A stretch of 64,000 bases of DNA from Brevipalpus yothersi (Eukaryota > Arthropoda > Arachnida > Trombidiformes > Tenuipalpidae), in the NCBI GenBank assembly GCA_003956705.1, contig QZCP01000117.1:39562-103561 (forward strand), in the 5' to 3' direction. The translations under genes were made by a program, and so were the position numbers. Positions 11,769 through 24,412 of the stretch are shown one piece after another; within the stretch, counting starts at the first letter, position 1; each line of letters begins with the position of its first letter. The notes below the pieces were generated by a model that saw nothing but the letters and a program-made list of their open reading frames with translations, did no database searches and had not been told where the DNA came from.

Positions 11769-11836
<68 letters not shown>
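11769..11836. repeat. (CT)n microsatellite
   Basis: An uninterrupted CT run of about 68 bp. Confidence 0.97.
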
Positions 11837-11839
<3 letters not shown>

Positions 11840-13127
11840 CCCCTGTCTTATTCTCTTTTAACTTGCGTAACAGAGGTGTATCACCTTCCCTTTTCTGGAT
11901 AGTAGAGAGAGAATGAATCGATCTCTTTGCCCCCTCTCTCATTTTGCCAATAATAAAGCTAATTCTTGATCGAATTTTCTTTTCAAAGTCGCTAATCTGT
12001 TTATAATCGTTGAGTTACATTCTCTCCTTCTATTTCTCTTGATGATGAATGAACTATGGAGGACAAATGCGAGAGAGAGAGAGAGAAGAATAAATACGAG
12101 ATTGCTGAGGTTCTTTTTTTGTTTCAAAAATTGACCTTGAAAAGTGCAACGGCTCAAACCGAAAAAAAAGGAACAAGATAAGCTGAGAGAGCGCACTTTT
12201 CAGCAAGTCACACACACATACATCTATCCATACGGTCGATCAGGCCAAGAGAGAGAAAATATATATTGGTTTTCTCTTTCTCTCTCTCTCTCTCCTGTTT
12301 TCTCTCAGCCCATATTCCTCTCTCGTCTCTTGTATCCTCTCTCATATTCCCAAAAGGATCCAATCCAGTCCTCATCTCTCCCATCGCCATGTTTTTCCCA
12401 TTTTCGCTCTACTCTCTCTTTCTCTCTCCCCTCTTCCGAAAGAACGCTCTAACCCTCCTTCCCAATGATCCTTCTCTCTCTCCACCAACGCACCCACACA
12501 TACACACAGTGGACGAAAAATTTACCCCACTAGAAGAGAGAGAAAGAGAGTAAAACTGTATGCCATTTTAATCGATCACCATTCGGGTGGCTAGAGATCG
12601 AAAGATCGAAGCGAGCGAGAGAGAGAGAGACTGTACAAAAGTTCTAGAACCTTATACACACACGAACACACATCGAAAACGAATATCGATCGAATTTACC
12701 TCTCACCACTAGCTGGAGCCACATGCAAAATCAAAATTAAACAGCGTCCTCTAGTGGCAATTATATAGCTTCTATTACAGCAATGCTGCTGTAAGGGAAC
12801 AAAGAACATTGTCTGCTGGATCATCAACCTTTTCTCCTGCCCAAGCTGAGAGCGTTGAAAGCGTCGAGAGCGTCGAGAGAGAGAGAGAGAGAAAAAGAGA
12901 GAGTAAAGAAAGAAAAGAAAGCGAGCGAGAGAAAGAGAAAGAGAGAGAAAAGACCAAAAGTAAGAGAAAAAGAGAGAGAAATAAAGATTGTTCGGATGTG
13001 TGTGTGTATATGTGTGGTGGTGAGAGAGAGAGATCTGTATATGTGTGTTTGTAGTTGTAATTTTTTTTGACTCTTTAATTGACAATTAATAATTGTGTGA
13101 CAACATTTTTCTTAACCAAATATTGTG

Positions 13128-15659
13128 ATGATTAGATCTCCTGAATGTTCTGCTTTTGACCAAACTGACTCTCAATTGTTGGTAAGTCCATCCCAAGCCA
13201 TGCCGAAGTACCACTCCTCTCTCTCTCTCTCTTCTCTCTTTCTCTGTCTTTCTCTTTCTCTTTCTCTTTCACTTTTCGCTTCCTTTTCTCGCTCTTTTTG
13301 TGGCTCGCTTTTACTTTGACTCTTCTTCTTCTTCTTCTTAATGCTGCCTCATTGTTCATCATCATCTCCTTTATGTGTGATATGGCGAGAAGAAGAAGAA
13401 GAAGAAGAAAGTGGCGTGCATTTTTCGGATTTATTTTGATGGGGATCATTTAATTTTGAAAATTTTACTGCTAGGGATTATCTTGCTTCATCTTGCTTCT
13501 TTTCTGCTCAATTGTTTCTCCACATGTTAACATGTGTGTGTTGACATGAAGGGTATTATATTATATATATTGATGATGAGTGTTGATTCTAATTTTCTCT
13601 ACTTTTCATACATCTTGCCTTATTGTCACGCTGAAGATGGACGATATCAATCATCTCATTGAAGAGGGTAAAACCAAAGCCAACGAATTGAATGTCACGC
13701 TTAAAACTATCGAGCACATCACCAGTCGTTTGCAGCATCAATACACCAAAGCACAAGAAGATGTGACCAATACGTTTCATTATTATGTTGGAGAATTGGA
13801 CACAATCAAAAATGAGACACTTAAAGAGTTGGACGAAATTTATAATTTACGATTGAAGAGTCTCAATCACCTTACCTCTAAAGTCGTCGATGGTGTTGAT
13901 AAAGTCAAGCAACTCGCTATATTTGTAGAGAGATTCAAGAAATTTTCATCATCTACCGACGCCAGTGAGCTTCATCTGTTTAAGAATCTCATTGAAGCGC
14001 CTCTGACATCAATCCGTAATTTTGATCCTGACATCAGCATCCCAAGGGCTGAACTTGAGTTTGTCTCCAACCATCAGGGCATTCAGGTTAGTTTCTCTCG
14101 AATACACTTTCCTTTCCCAACACTTTCTCGTTCTCTATTTCTGTCTGTCCGTCTATCTCTTTCCCTCTTTCACACACTCTTACTCGCACTTATATATACA
14201 CACACACTCACTCATTACACTACTAATTGATTTAACTGTGATAATTTTTATGATGATCACTCATTGTTTTCTCGTTGAATTATACAGTAATGTATTTTTC
14301 TTCTAACATATGTTGTATTGAGTCGTAAAATGTTTTTGTGAGTACTTTACCTGTAATCATCAATTTTACTATCTACTCATTACGCAGGCGAGCGTCAAGA
14401 ACACCTTTGGTTTCATAAGAGGGTCGTCGACCGAATCCAAACAGCCTCCTATAAGTCGCCCTAACGGAGTGAACCCCTTCAACTCTCAATCTCAAAATGG
14501 TCTCAACAGTTTACTACTAGAGAAACGTTTCAACAACGTCAATTCCAATGGTAACCCACCCATAAGTAACAGCAACGGTGACACTCGTTCACTCAGTTCC
14601 ATCTCCATAACAGACTCCATTGCCAATTTGTATGAAAAATGGTCTGTTGGTGGTCTGAGTGGCTCACCAGATTCCTCATTGTACACCAATGGAACATCAT
14701 TCATCTCCGAACAATTCAGCCCACTCTCGGACCCTGTCATCGACTTATCAGCTAAGTTAATCTCGGCTACTTCATTATTACCCATAAAATCCCAGATTAA
14801 ACGCCAGAAGATGATATATCACTGCAAGTTCGGAGAGTTCGGTGTGTTAGAGGGCCAGTTTACGGAGCCTTCTGGCGTGGCAGTTAATGCTCAAAATGAT
14901 ATAATTGTTGCCGACACCAATAATCATCGAATCCAAATTTTCGATAAAGAAGGACGCTTCAAGTTTCAATTTGGCGAATGCGGTAAGCGAGATGGACAGC
15001 TTCTGTATCCTAATCGCGTTGCAGTTGTTAAACAGTCAGGAGATATAATTGTCACTGAACGATCTCCTACTCATCAGATTCAGATCTACAATCAGTATGG
15101 TCAATTTGTTCGCAAATTCGGTGCTAACATTCTTCAACACCCTCGCGGTGTCACTGTTGACCATAAGGGTCAAATAATTGTAGTAGAATGCAAAGTAATG
15201 AGAGTGTTGATATTTGATCAGATGGGTAATGTTTTGCACAAATTTGGGTGCTCAAAGCATCTTGAGTTTCCCAATGGTGTAGTTGTGAATGATAAGCAGG
15301 AGATATTTATCTCAGACAACCGTGCTCACTGCGTGAAAGTATTCAGCTATGATGGTCATTTCCTTCGACAAATCGGTGGTGAAGGTCTCACCAATTATCC
15401 CATCGGTGTATGCATCAACGACGCTGGTGAAATTTTGGTCGCAGATAATCACAATAATTTCAATATCACCATATTCACTCAGGACGGGCAATTTTTAAAT
15501 GCACTCGAGAGCAAAGTGAAACATGCTCAGTGTTTTGATGTGGCCCTTATGGATGACAATTCTGTTGTTCTTGCCTCCAAAGACTATCGAATCTATATTT
15601 ACCGTTACTTGCAATTGCAAAGCTTAGCTCAAGCAGTTGCAACCTCTGGTCTATGCTAA
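13128..15659 (+). CDS. brat: Brain tumor (brat) orthologue, coiled coil plus NHL propeller
   Basis: Certain exons are 13637-14086 (B-box C-terminal coiled coil, 150 codons) and 14388-15659 (linker and six-bladed NHL propeller), giving at least 573 aa. The NHL part matches fly Brat nearly block for block: QIKRQKMIYHCKFGEFG, GQFTEPSGVAVNAQNDIIV, HRIQIFDKEGRFKFQFGECG, LQHPRGVTVD, VKHAQCFDVALMDD. The linker also keeps KQPPI.RP and YEKW. Brat NHL domains bind mRNA, recruit Pumilio and the 4EHP cap-binding repressor, and restrain growth. A short in-phase candidate first exon is 13128-13181 (18 codons, GTAAGT donor). No B-boxes are visible. They may lie upstream of the window with the intervening genes nested in an intron, or this promoter may make a B-box-less form. 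Confidence 0.93.
13320..13408. repeat. Inverted (CTT)n / (GAA)n pair
   Basis: A (CTT)n run at about 13320-13339 is followed about 50 bp later by its reverse complement (GAA)n at about 13388-13408. RNA or single-stranded DNA could fold into a hairpin. It lies between the candidate first exon and the coiled-coil exon of brat. Confidence 0.7.
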
Positions 15660-18600
15660 AATGATGATTTCTCTTCTTCTTCTTCTTCAATTGAGCGCCT
15701 CGAACCTCGAACGCATTCTTACTTGCATACTAGCACATCCCACAACACACACAAAGAAAACACACACGTACCCACAACCGCGCAACCACACAAACACATC
15801 AAATTTTGTCTCCCACTTCTAGTCACCCCTTGACAAAAAGAGAGAGAGCTAAAATGGGTTTCGAGGAGAAAAAAAATTTTTTCGCTGATTACGAACGAAA
15901 TGAGTTGTACAGGAAGGCAAGACATGCAAACTACTACAAACTATCACCGATCATTGCACTTATTATTCGTTTTGATTGTTTTTATTATGCATTTTTTAAT
16001 GTGGTTTATTATTTGTATTTATGATCATTTCCTTTGATTATTATTGCTATTATTATTAGTTGATGCTTTTTACTGATTTTTACTAATTAATTTGAGCTAT
16101 TGATGATTTGGTAGAATGTGCGTTTTCTATGTTTCATTATTATTTTTGATGTCACTCATGATTGTTTTTTCGATCATTTCTTATTCTCGGACCTTATTTT
16201 AAGTTTGTTAAGGGAGTGGACCACCTCTCAGCAGGTCAATCCTCTCTCAGGGTCGCATGTTGAGATCCTTTCTCACACCTTTTCCTTCAACACACAAACA
16301 CATGCATACAACATACAACTTTTTTCCTGCCCCCTCTTCTTCCTCTTACATTTTCTCCTTTACTGTTTTCTAACGCCAAAACTCACTATTTCATAAGCGA
16401 CCCTATCATTGTGTTAATCAATTTAAGCCCATGTCCCAGCCTAGGAGATTATCAGCCACCACCAAATCTTGCTATCTCTCTTTTCCTCTCTTTCTCTCTC
16501 TCTCTCTCTATTTCAATCCTTTGGTTCGGCTACTCCTCTCTTTAGCAAATTTTTGGTGTAACTTTACGTTATATTCAATTATATTTATTATTAGTATAAC
16601 ATAATATTTATCAATTGGTTTGAAATGTCAGAATTTTTTCTGTCTTTTTCGGATGATGATGACGATGAATGATGAACATCCGAAACTTTTTTTATATATG
16701 ATGATATATTCTTTATCTTTTTTCCACTCTCTCTCTCTCTTATTCTTATTCTTGTTCTATGAGCCTCAAAAATTTTTTTACTCATCTTGTTCTTCGCTCT
16801 AGCGACTCCGCTCTCAGGTCATTTCTCCGCTCTGATCTCATCCAATCATCCTTTTTCCATGAAAGAAAAACTTGCTGCCCAAAATCTCTTCTCTCTCACT
16901 CTCTCTCTCTCTCTCCACCTCTCTCTTTACCTCCTTATCGTTCGCTAACTTTTCATTTTCTCATGCCAATGCTCTTCTCAGCATTTGACTTGTGAAAGCT
17001 GAAGTGGCATCCGTTTCCTCCGATCGGTGATCTTTCAGCCCTCTCCTGTGGTTATCAATTGAAATTCGGCTCGGCTCTCTCTCTATCTCTTGCTCCAATC
17101 CCTCTCATCTTCCTCTTTCTCTTTCTCTCTCTCTTTCCCTCTCTCTCTCTCTCTCTCTTCAAATTCTTTGATATATGATATATATTCTTTTTCACTTGCA
17201 ATCCTTTCCTTTGAAATCTTATTTTCAAATGCTACTGATTGCTACTACTACTATTTTATTTTGCTGGAATCTTTTTCATCTTTGAGGTTGAATTCGTACA
17301 ACAAGAAAAACAAATTACTTGAATTGTCCCGTTCAATTTGAGTCTAAAAGACTCACTCTTTTGTGTAATTTTTTGTCATATAATCACACAAACTGTCTTT
17401 GAATTTTTGTCTCTTGATTAATCTTTATATTTACAATAATGTTAACACTTAAGCGTATAACTTTTTCCTATTTGATTTTTTTTCTCTCTTTTTTCCGTCT
17501 CCCTCTTTCTTCCTCTTTTTCACTTTCAATCTCTTTTTATCTGCCCTAAATCCTCATCATAGTGCCAGCCAGAAACCAACACGAGTTAAAGCCACCCCAT
17601 TGGCAGGGCACTCTTAAATTTTTTCTCTCTCTCTTCCTCTTTTTAATTATTCTCTTCATTTGCTTCCCCCTCTTCACCATCCTATCTTCACTGTGAAACT
17701 CGAATCATGCTATTTATTTACACCTATTTATTATTATTATCTATGTGACTCGGGTGCATATCATGGTGAAGATCAAATAATTGATATTATGCAAGCTGTT
17801 CTCCGTGTTTTGACCTCTCTGTCTATCCTTTCTCCTCTCTTTTTATCATACTTTCTTTTGAGAATACTTTTTTTGCACCAAAAAGGTCCATTTAATTGGC
17901 TGGTTGAAATTGTTCCATAAAAAAATGATATAATAATGAAGATTGTGATGATCGAAAAAAGATGATGAAAAAAAGGGAAACATTCGAATACTTATTTGAA
18001 TGATAAAAATAATTCATCTTCAAGATCATCATCTCCATATCTACCTGGAATCTGCTCACTATGTTATATTATTTTGTCAAAACAAAAAAGTATTTAATTG
18101 ACTGTCTATTTGTCAGCTCTCTCTAATACAACTTTAACTTTGTACCTCATCTTTTCTTCTGTTCGGGAGGAAAAAAGGGAAAAAGACACACAAACCGAAA
18201 AAAAAGATAAAGGTTACCATCGCTCTGTTCATCTGTCAACATGATAACCTTTGAAACCTTTAAACTGAATTTCAGAGCATTTTTCGTGTCATATATACTT
18301 GACACAAACACCAGAGACAAAGAGAAACATGCATTGAATTTGAGATATGATCTCAGATAATCTCTTTCTATCTCTTATTTTGCCCAAAAATGCTCTAGCT
18401 TTTGCTTCTCTATCTTCTTGATGGGTGAGTTTGTTGTTCTCTCACCGAAATTTTTTCTAGAATTTTTTCCTCTCTTCCTCTCTCTCTCTTTCTTTCTCTG
18501 TGGACTTTTTCGATCTCTAATATTTTGTAATGCAAATCTATCGAATAGAAAATATGGGAAAGAAGGGAAAAGAGAGGAAAAAAATCGAAGTTTGATTGTA

Positions 18601-19455
18601 AAACTTTTGAATTATCCACATGACATATGATCAGATTTCTTTGTTTCTCCCGAAAGAAGAGAAAGATGATAAAAAAGATAATTAATTTGTTCTTCTACTT
18701 ATTATAGTAATAATTATGTATTGGATATTATTATCATTGTCAAGAAAATTTGATGAAAAAAAATTACCAAAAAAAAAATGTTTGTATTGAGTGTTGTACA
18801 TGGATCTTCCAGAAGTGGTGAGCAAATTAGCAAAAGAAAAAGGAAAAAAAAATTACACGAGAAAAAAATGAACGCATTCTGACCAATCCACTTTTTTCAT
18901 TTTTATATAAGGAATATACAAATATATATATATCCTCTAGTAACTATCAAGAAAAATTGCTTGTTCGCTAATTTGTTTCCTCTAGTTATTTTTCCCAAAA
19001 TTAAATCGAAATTATAATATTCCGAAAAACCTCTCTCCACAAGTCTCTCATATTCATTTACGCGCACTTTCCAATTTAATCCAGAGTTCTACCTGATATA
19101 CATCTTCGCTGATGATGTCGTTATCAATATCAAACTTCAAAATTTCATGATTCTGATAGGAGTAAAATTTTCATCATCATAACGATATTCATTCAATGTT
19201 CATCCAAAATAATCTGGATAAACTTTCTAATTTGATTTACCCAAAATTGAAGCTCACTTGCTCTACTGATCACGTGATGCCGCTTGTTTTTGTTTTGAAA
19301 AGTGAAGAGCAAAACCTCGTGTTTTGCCATTTTGCGCTGAAAAGTTAACTTGTGTTCGAGATTCTCATTTATACTTGATTATGTGAATCAAATTTCAAGC
19401 TGGATTTGGTTGATTTGAAGCTGAATGTTGTGATATAGACACACAACGTGCTGAA
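15660..19455. other. Long non-coding region after brat, pyrimidine-rich
   Basis: No coding exon is recognised over 3.8 kb. From about 16200 to 17700 the plus strand is strongly enriched in C and T with short CT runs. From about 17900 to 19000 it is A-rich with oligo-A patches. Part may be a long brat 3' UTR, which would suit a gene known for post-transcriptional control, but no decisive poly(A) site was identified. The end should hold the ARV1 promoter. Confidence 0.45.
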
Positions 19456-20205
19456 ATGTTGAAACCTTTGGATAAAGGTTCTTACATGTGTATCAATTGT
19501 GGTTACTCAAACAATCCAACTCTTGTTCGAGTGCATGGTAAAGATGGTAAAGAGGGAAAAAATCCATTTAAAGATGATAATTGTAATCCATTGAACATTC
19601 GATTGTCCACTTGTGAAGAATGTGATAAGCCTGTTGATGATAGTTGGACGCATGATGGATGTTTATTGATCATCAATGCGATTCTACTTAAGGAAAGCTT
19701 TTTTCGTCACATCGTGTCTAATTGTGAAAAGCCAACAAGTCTATCGGTCAAACTGTTTATGGTGTACAGTTTTTGTGATACGTATCAAAATTGGTCCAGA
19801 TTAACCAAAAAAAGTGGACTCGAATATTCTTATGTGGAACTGGAATCTCTATTCTATCAAATGTTCTTCCAATCTATGGTCACCAATGCACTTTTTTATT
19901 CCATCATATCTCTTTTGTTTAGGAATTCGTTCTTCAGAGTCGGTTCCTACAAATTTATCAGCTCGCTCATTTTATGTTCTTATAGCAAATTTTACAAACT
20001 GCCCATGACTTTATGGCCCTCTGAGCTCCAAACTCTGATCGATCTATTTCTTCAATTTAATCTTCTCTGGAGTTTGATCGAGTGTTGTTATGTATTGAAT
20101 CAAAATCTGTCTAATCGCTTCAATATTGGCTTCAGAATAACTTTTGCATTTGTTATTACCAATGTCATCATGAATGTGCTTTCTGTTCTCAGACCATTCA
20201 GATAA
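19456..20205 (+). CDS. ARV1: ARV1-like ER sterol homeostasis protein
   Basis: A single-exon, 249-aa frame. ARV1 proteins are ER membrane proteins needed for sterol and sphingolipid distribution and GPI-anchor synthesis. The N-terminal ARV homology domain is visible: C-x2-C (MCINC) near residues 12-15, then CEECDKPVDDSW near 54, with the family signature LIINAILLKESFFRHI right after. Several hydrophobic helices follow at about 125-150, 155-175, 195-210 and 220-245, with SSLILCSYSKFYKLP matching the conserved SSYGKLLLIP region. The length fits animal ARV1 (about 250-270 aa). An insertion between the two Cys pairs (GKDGKEGKNPFKDD) is longer than I expect for the family. Confidence 0.88.
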   Translation: MLKPLDKGSYMCINCGYSNNPTLVRVHGKDGKEGKNPFKDDNCNPLNIRLSTCEECDKPVDDSWTHDGCLLIINAILLKESFFRHIVSNCEKPTSLSVKLFMVYSFCDTYQNWSRLTKKSGLEYSYVELESLFYQMFFQSMVTNALFYSIISLLFRNSFFRVGSYKFISSLILCSYSKFYKLPMTLWPSELQTLIDLFLQFNLLWSLIECCYVLNQNLSNRFNIGFRITFAFVITNVIMNVLSVLRPFR

Positions 20206-21641
20206 TATCTACCACTTGTCATGAAGATCACTCATCTTGTCCTCCAGAATTGTTCATATTTTCTTCCGGTTGAAAACAATAAGGTCTTCTCTTCCTTGAG
20301 TTTGGAGAGGAGCAAAGAAACACATCAATGTTTCACCTCTGAAACTGTCGCTTAAACCAAATGCAAGACTCAAGTCGAGGACCGAGAATGCAAACGAAAT
20401 TTTCCAGATCTATCTATCTAATTGTATCTGCTCGAGGCACTTCATCTGGAATGTCGTCTTGTTCCAGTTATGGTCCTCATCCGTGTAAGCTCTACGTTTT
20501 CAAGTTGATATCTTACATAAGTTAGGGAAAATCTTTTTTTTTCCTTCTATGAAAACTCTTCAATTCTAGAAATTCACCAATCTTTCCCCTCAGAACAAAG
20601 TTTCATCATCTGAAGTGACTCATTGAAAAGTTTGCTCTTCTCTTTTCTCCAATTTCGACAGGTAATATCATGGATTCCACTAGGTTTCAAACCTGCTTAT
20701 AAGATCTATTTCCGTTTACCGCTTTTTGTGAGAAGGATTGAAGTCCTTTACCAAAGTTCGATTAATCGTTCATCTACTCATCGGCTCTATTTTTTGCTCT
20801 CTTCTTCTCACCTACATTCTTCCTCTCATGGACCTCGATGTGACCATCATGTCTATTAATACTGGCCATACCATGAAATGTATTGGAGAGAGAAACAAAC
20901 AAGGTCCCAAATGGATACGAATTGAATTGCTCATACTTAATGGTATATGCTCGCCATGCATGATAGTTTCATTGGAATTTCTAGATCTCTGTGTGTGAGT
21001 GAGTGAGTAAGGACATCTACGATAGTACCATCCATGGTAGCTGTTGAAATTAATGTGATCAACTTGTACCACTGGACTTATCTTGTTTCCTTTTTTGCTC
21101 TCTCTTTTTTCCTCTGGTCATTTGACTCTTTTTTCTGTCTTTCTCTTTCTCTCTCTACTACTCTATTATCTCCTACTAGTTGTGCAAAGTGAGTGTCCTC
21201 ATTTGTAATCTGATACTTTGGGTGTAATTTTATTTGATTTTTTTCCATCAAATATTGCGACAGTTTGCTTCCATCCATCTGCGTCTCTGACTAACTTTCT
21301 CTTTCTCACCTAGAATTCATCTCAAATCAGGTCTTTCGATCCTTACCATCCCATATAATATTCTCTCATTTTCACGGTCGATAACTTGGGCTTTCTTTTT
21401 TTCGCTGGTTGAGAGAAAGAAAAAATACTTGTCTCTCTCTCACCAAAATCGATTAGTCATCTCGATATCATTTGAAAATGTGCTCAAATTGTACAGCACA
21501 CTCGAATATTTCTCGAATTTTGAGCTATACATATACATTCGAAACGAATGAGTCAATGTAGATGCCAATTTTTGCCTATTCCCATCGATTTCTTCTCACC
21601 CAAGAAAGCTCAACCGATTGTTTGCAAGCATCCTCATTGAT
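20206..21641. other. Intergenic, ARV1 to inverted repeat
   Basis: No supported gene. An acceptor-like site near 20643 and a hydrophobic frame at about 20738-20998 (TTG start) were seen but not supported by a recognisable family or a complete splice model. Confidence 0.4.
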
Positions 21642-24412
21642 TGATGAAGAAAGTTAGAAGGAGAGACTCTTCCAATCAGTATGCATTCTCTCTCTCTCTC
21701 TCTCTCTTGATTAGAACCAGTTCTGAACTGTCGTGAAAAAGCTGTATATCGTTGTCGGTATAATTTTCGAAAGATCTACAGTCCATTGACTATCAATTGT
21801 ACCTGTCTGATAAATTCGTCCAGGTTGAATTCAAGATGAATGAATATCGGCTCATAAACAATGTCGGGGTGTACACACATTGAACTTGATCGACTACTTA
21901 CCGCATTTGTACAGTTGTTATTGAACTCAATCAAAATTATTTGGTGAGCCAGGAGTGGCTAAAAAAGAATATTTCTGATTATTTTTCATTCAAATAACTG
22001 GTCGATTATCAATAAACGTTCAAAAAATGAAGAATGTTCCATTTTTTGCTTCTTGACACAAACCGTTAGATTTCAATACTATAGATTGAGAGTCAATAAT
22101 CTCTGATGGAACATCATACAGTGGAACTAAAGAGCGAAAAAATTAGAGCAACTCATCTTTGATGATGATGACTTGAGCTGCTCATTATGGTGAAAACATA
22201 GTGGTGGTTATCAGGAAAAAAAATGGTCAATTACACCGGAAGTTTATCATTTCAAGAAACACCTTACGTGATGAGAGATCAGCATAGAAAAAATTTGAAT
22301 GCAGTGTCAAAAATAACGGACTGTATGAGGTCCTCATGATTGAGATGAAATTCTGATAGAATGGATAGTTTTGATGAGTTCGTGCGACGTTCATTCGAAA
22401 TTAGATTCATTATGCCAGATTTCCATATCATTGGATGATACATATATGATATACAATCTGCTCAGAGTTGGCAGCGTTTTGATGAGAAAAGGTATTCTGT
22501 TGAATGCATGAAATTCCAATTACGATACCGTTTTCAAACATTAGCTGCAGGAAGCTCCATCATCAGTAAGAGTTGGAATATTGGAAGGAAACAGAGTTCC
22601 GAAATTGTTCCATGCTTACCTATCGAATAGAGATGAGGAATTGGATCAACGATGGAAATTTTGAGGATAACAATCAAAGTAGCATAAAACCGAAAGATTC
22701 TCACAAATCCCCGAAAATTGTTCTTCCATGTTCTCAACTCATACATTGAATCTTTACGAAAACCTTCGACCAAGAAGCTAGAATTCATAATAACCCTAGA
22801 AGGCTTCAGACTATAACGAAATTAGATTAGATTAGATCCGATTGGTTGAGTTTGAGACTAACTGTAGATGTTGGGAAAAACTTGAATTCTGGCAAAGTAT
22901 CTAATCGGGTTAAAAATCCTATTTTGCTAATTCCTTTTAGAAAATGAATGTTGCAGATTGGGAGCTATTATATTTTTTACATTTTGCAATACATGGCTTC
23001 TTACCGGTGTTGATAATCTATTAGTTGGTAGGGTTCGTTTGGATCATGAAAAATGGATTATATTTTTCGGAGGTTTTGATTAAATATCATAATTGGGTTG
23101 ATGTTATTTTTGTAAACTCGTAAAAAGTGAGAGATGAAGATCATGGCTTTGAAATGTTAGAAAAAAGTTTCAATTCAGATTAAGGTTATTTGTGCTCTAT
23201 GATAGGAACTACCTGAATCGATGGAAAAAAATGAGCCATCGTATTCGATGAGTGATAAATTTATTGCTTTTCAAGAATATAAAAATATGTCATGTTTGAT
23301 TGAATAACAAGATAAGGCTTTAGATGTTAAAAATTTTGGTTCACAGGCACATCGTTTAGATTCAATGGAATTTAAAATTCAAGAATATGGTGGAATGCAA
23401 CAAGAGAGAAGAGAATAAAAATTGAGAATCACATGAGGCAATACTGATAATGCTGATTCTTGGTAAATTATGGGTATTTAGTATTTTTTGAGGATCTTAA
23501 ACTAGATAATTGTGACAATAGGGACATTCGTTGATGAGCCCAAGAAGCACAATCGTGAATATTTTTCACTTAAACTACTTCTACTAAATTCTTGATTAAT
23601 TAAACGGGCCAATTGCACTCAATAAAAATCAAATGATCAAATAAATCATCCAACTCATCAGATACTGTGGTAAAAGGGAAGATCAACAACCTTGGAAGAT
23701 GCCTTTGAAGAGTGTGTATGTTCAGTATTGAGAAGGAAAATGCATTGGTTTTTGGCTTCCAGCAATTCAATTGAATGTGTCCATACTTTTCGCCTTCCAT
23801 AGACAATCAATGCGAACGAGATGGTGAGAATCATGTTCTGATAAGTGTGTCGATGTCTGAGTGTAAGTTTGAGATGATATTAATGTTTGAATCATCTCCC
23901 GAACAGTGTAAAGACAAAAATTATTGAAAATGCTGACCAATCGAATTCAGATCATTCTCCTCATCTCTCATGTTCTCTCCTCTTAATCAACCACCACAAA
24001 AATATCGCCAATCTCTGTCATCAAAGTGATTGAAGAAAAAGCAATTTCAAAAAATTACCTTAGCCACTTTATCCCTCTCTTTGCCTCTTTCTAATTATCG
24101 TTTCTAGATCAACATTTTCTTTGTTTAGAAAAAAGTTTACCAAAAACGCGCCAATAAAACATGGCCGCCATTGAACAACAAAAAAAAAGGTAAAAACATT
24201 TTCTCTTTTTATTCTCTTTCCTCCTAAAATAAGAGAGAGAGAAAGAGAGAAAGAAAGAGAAACTAGAAACTAGAAAGAGAAAAAAGAAAGAAAAAGAGAA
24301 ACAAGTAAAAGTTACTCTCTCTCTCTCTCTCTGTCTTTACTTTTGCCGGTCTTTTTTTTCCGCTCTCGCTCTTCCATCTTGCAAACTTTGACCTACCTCT
24401 CTCTACCATAGA
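21642..24412. repeat. Left arm of a 2.8-kb inverted duplication
   Basis: Read in reverse complement, this arm matches 31799-33657 (for about 21642-23528) and then 28235-29062 (for about 23523-24412). Long stretches are near-identical, for example around 21710-21850, 22240-22800 and 23600-23850. A section near 23890-24060 has diverged beyond easy alignment. The arm holds remnants of an unrecognised ORF (minus strand, 22534-22788) and a (CT)n run at 21687-21707. No functional gene is recognised. Confidence 0.9.
22534..22788 (-). pseudogene. Unrecognised ORF, decayed, duplicated in both repeat arms
   Basis: An 84-codon minus-strand frame starting MNSSFLVEGFRKDSMYELR. The right arm carries the same start at 32451 (plus strand) with small indels that shift the frame after FRGFVRIF. 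An adjoining duplicated segment (right arm 32162-32300, ending at a GTAAGA donor-like site) is open in the right arm but has a stop in the left. Splice phases do not join, so I cannot rebuild a gene and regard both as relics. The family is unknown. Confidence 0.4.

Larger units (their letters stand above)
10810..13127. other. Non-coding region upstream of brat
   Basis: AATAAA motifs at 11150 and 11221 may end the VMO-I transcript. A (CT)n run at 11769-11836 is followed by pyrimidine-rich patches (12280-12480) and a purine-rich block (12861-12990). No B-box-type cysteine/histidine coding sequence was found on either strand, although the downstream gene's family would need it. Confidence 0.5.

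Noticed and set aside
13125..13449. Several Arg/Glu/Ser/Leu-rich frames on both strands
   Set aside because: They are artefacts of GA/CT and GAA/CTT repeats; only the 13128-13181 segment was kept, as a candidate exon.
20390..20490. Short ATG frame starting MQTKFSRSIYL with a GTGTAAG donor-like end
   Set aside because: It looks vaguely mitochondrial, but there is no downstream exon in phase and no recognised family.
20623..20998. Two overlapping hydrophobic frames after an acceptor-like site
   Set aside because: Non-ATG start for the better frame, no family resemblance and no complete splice chain.
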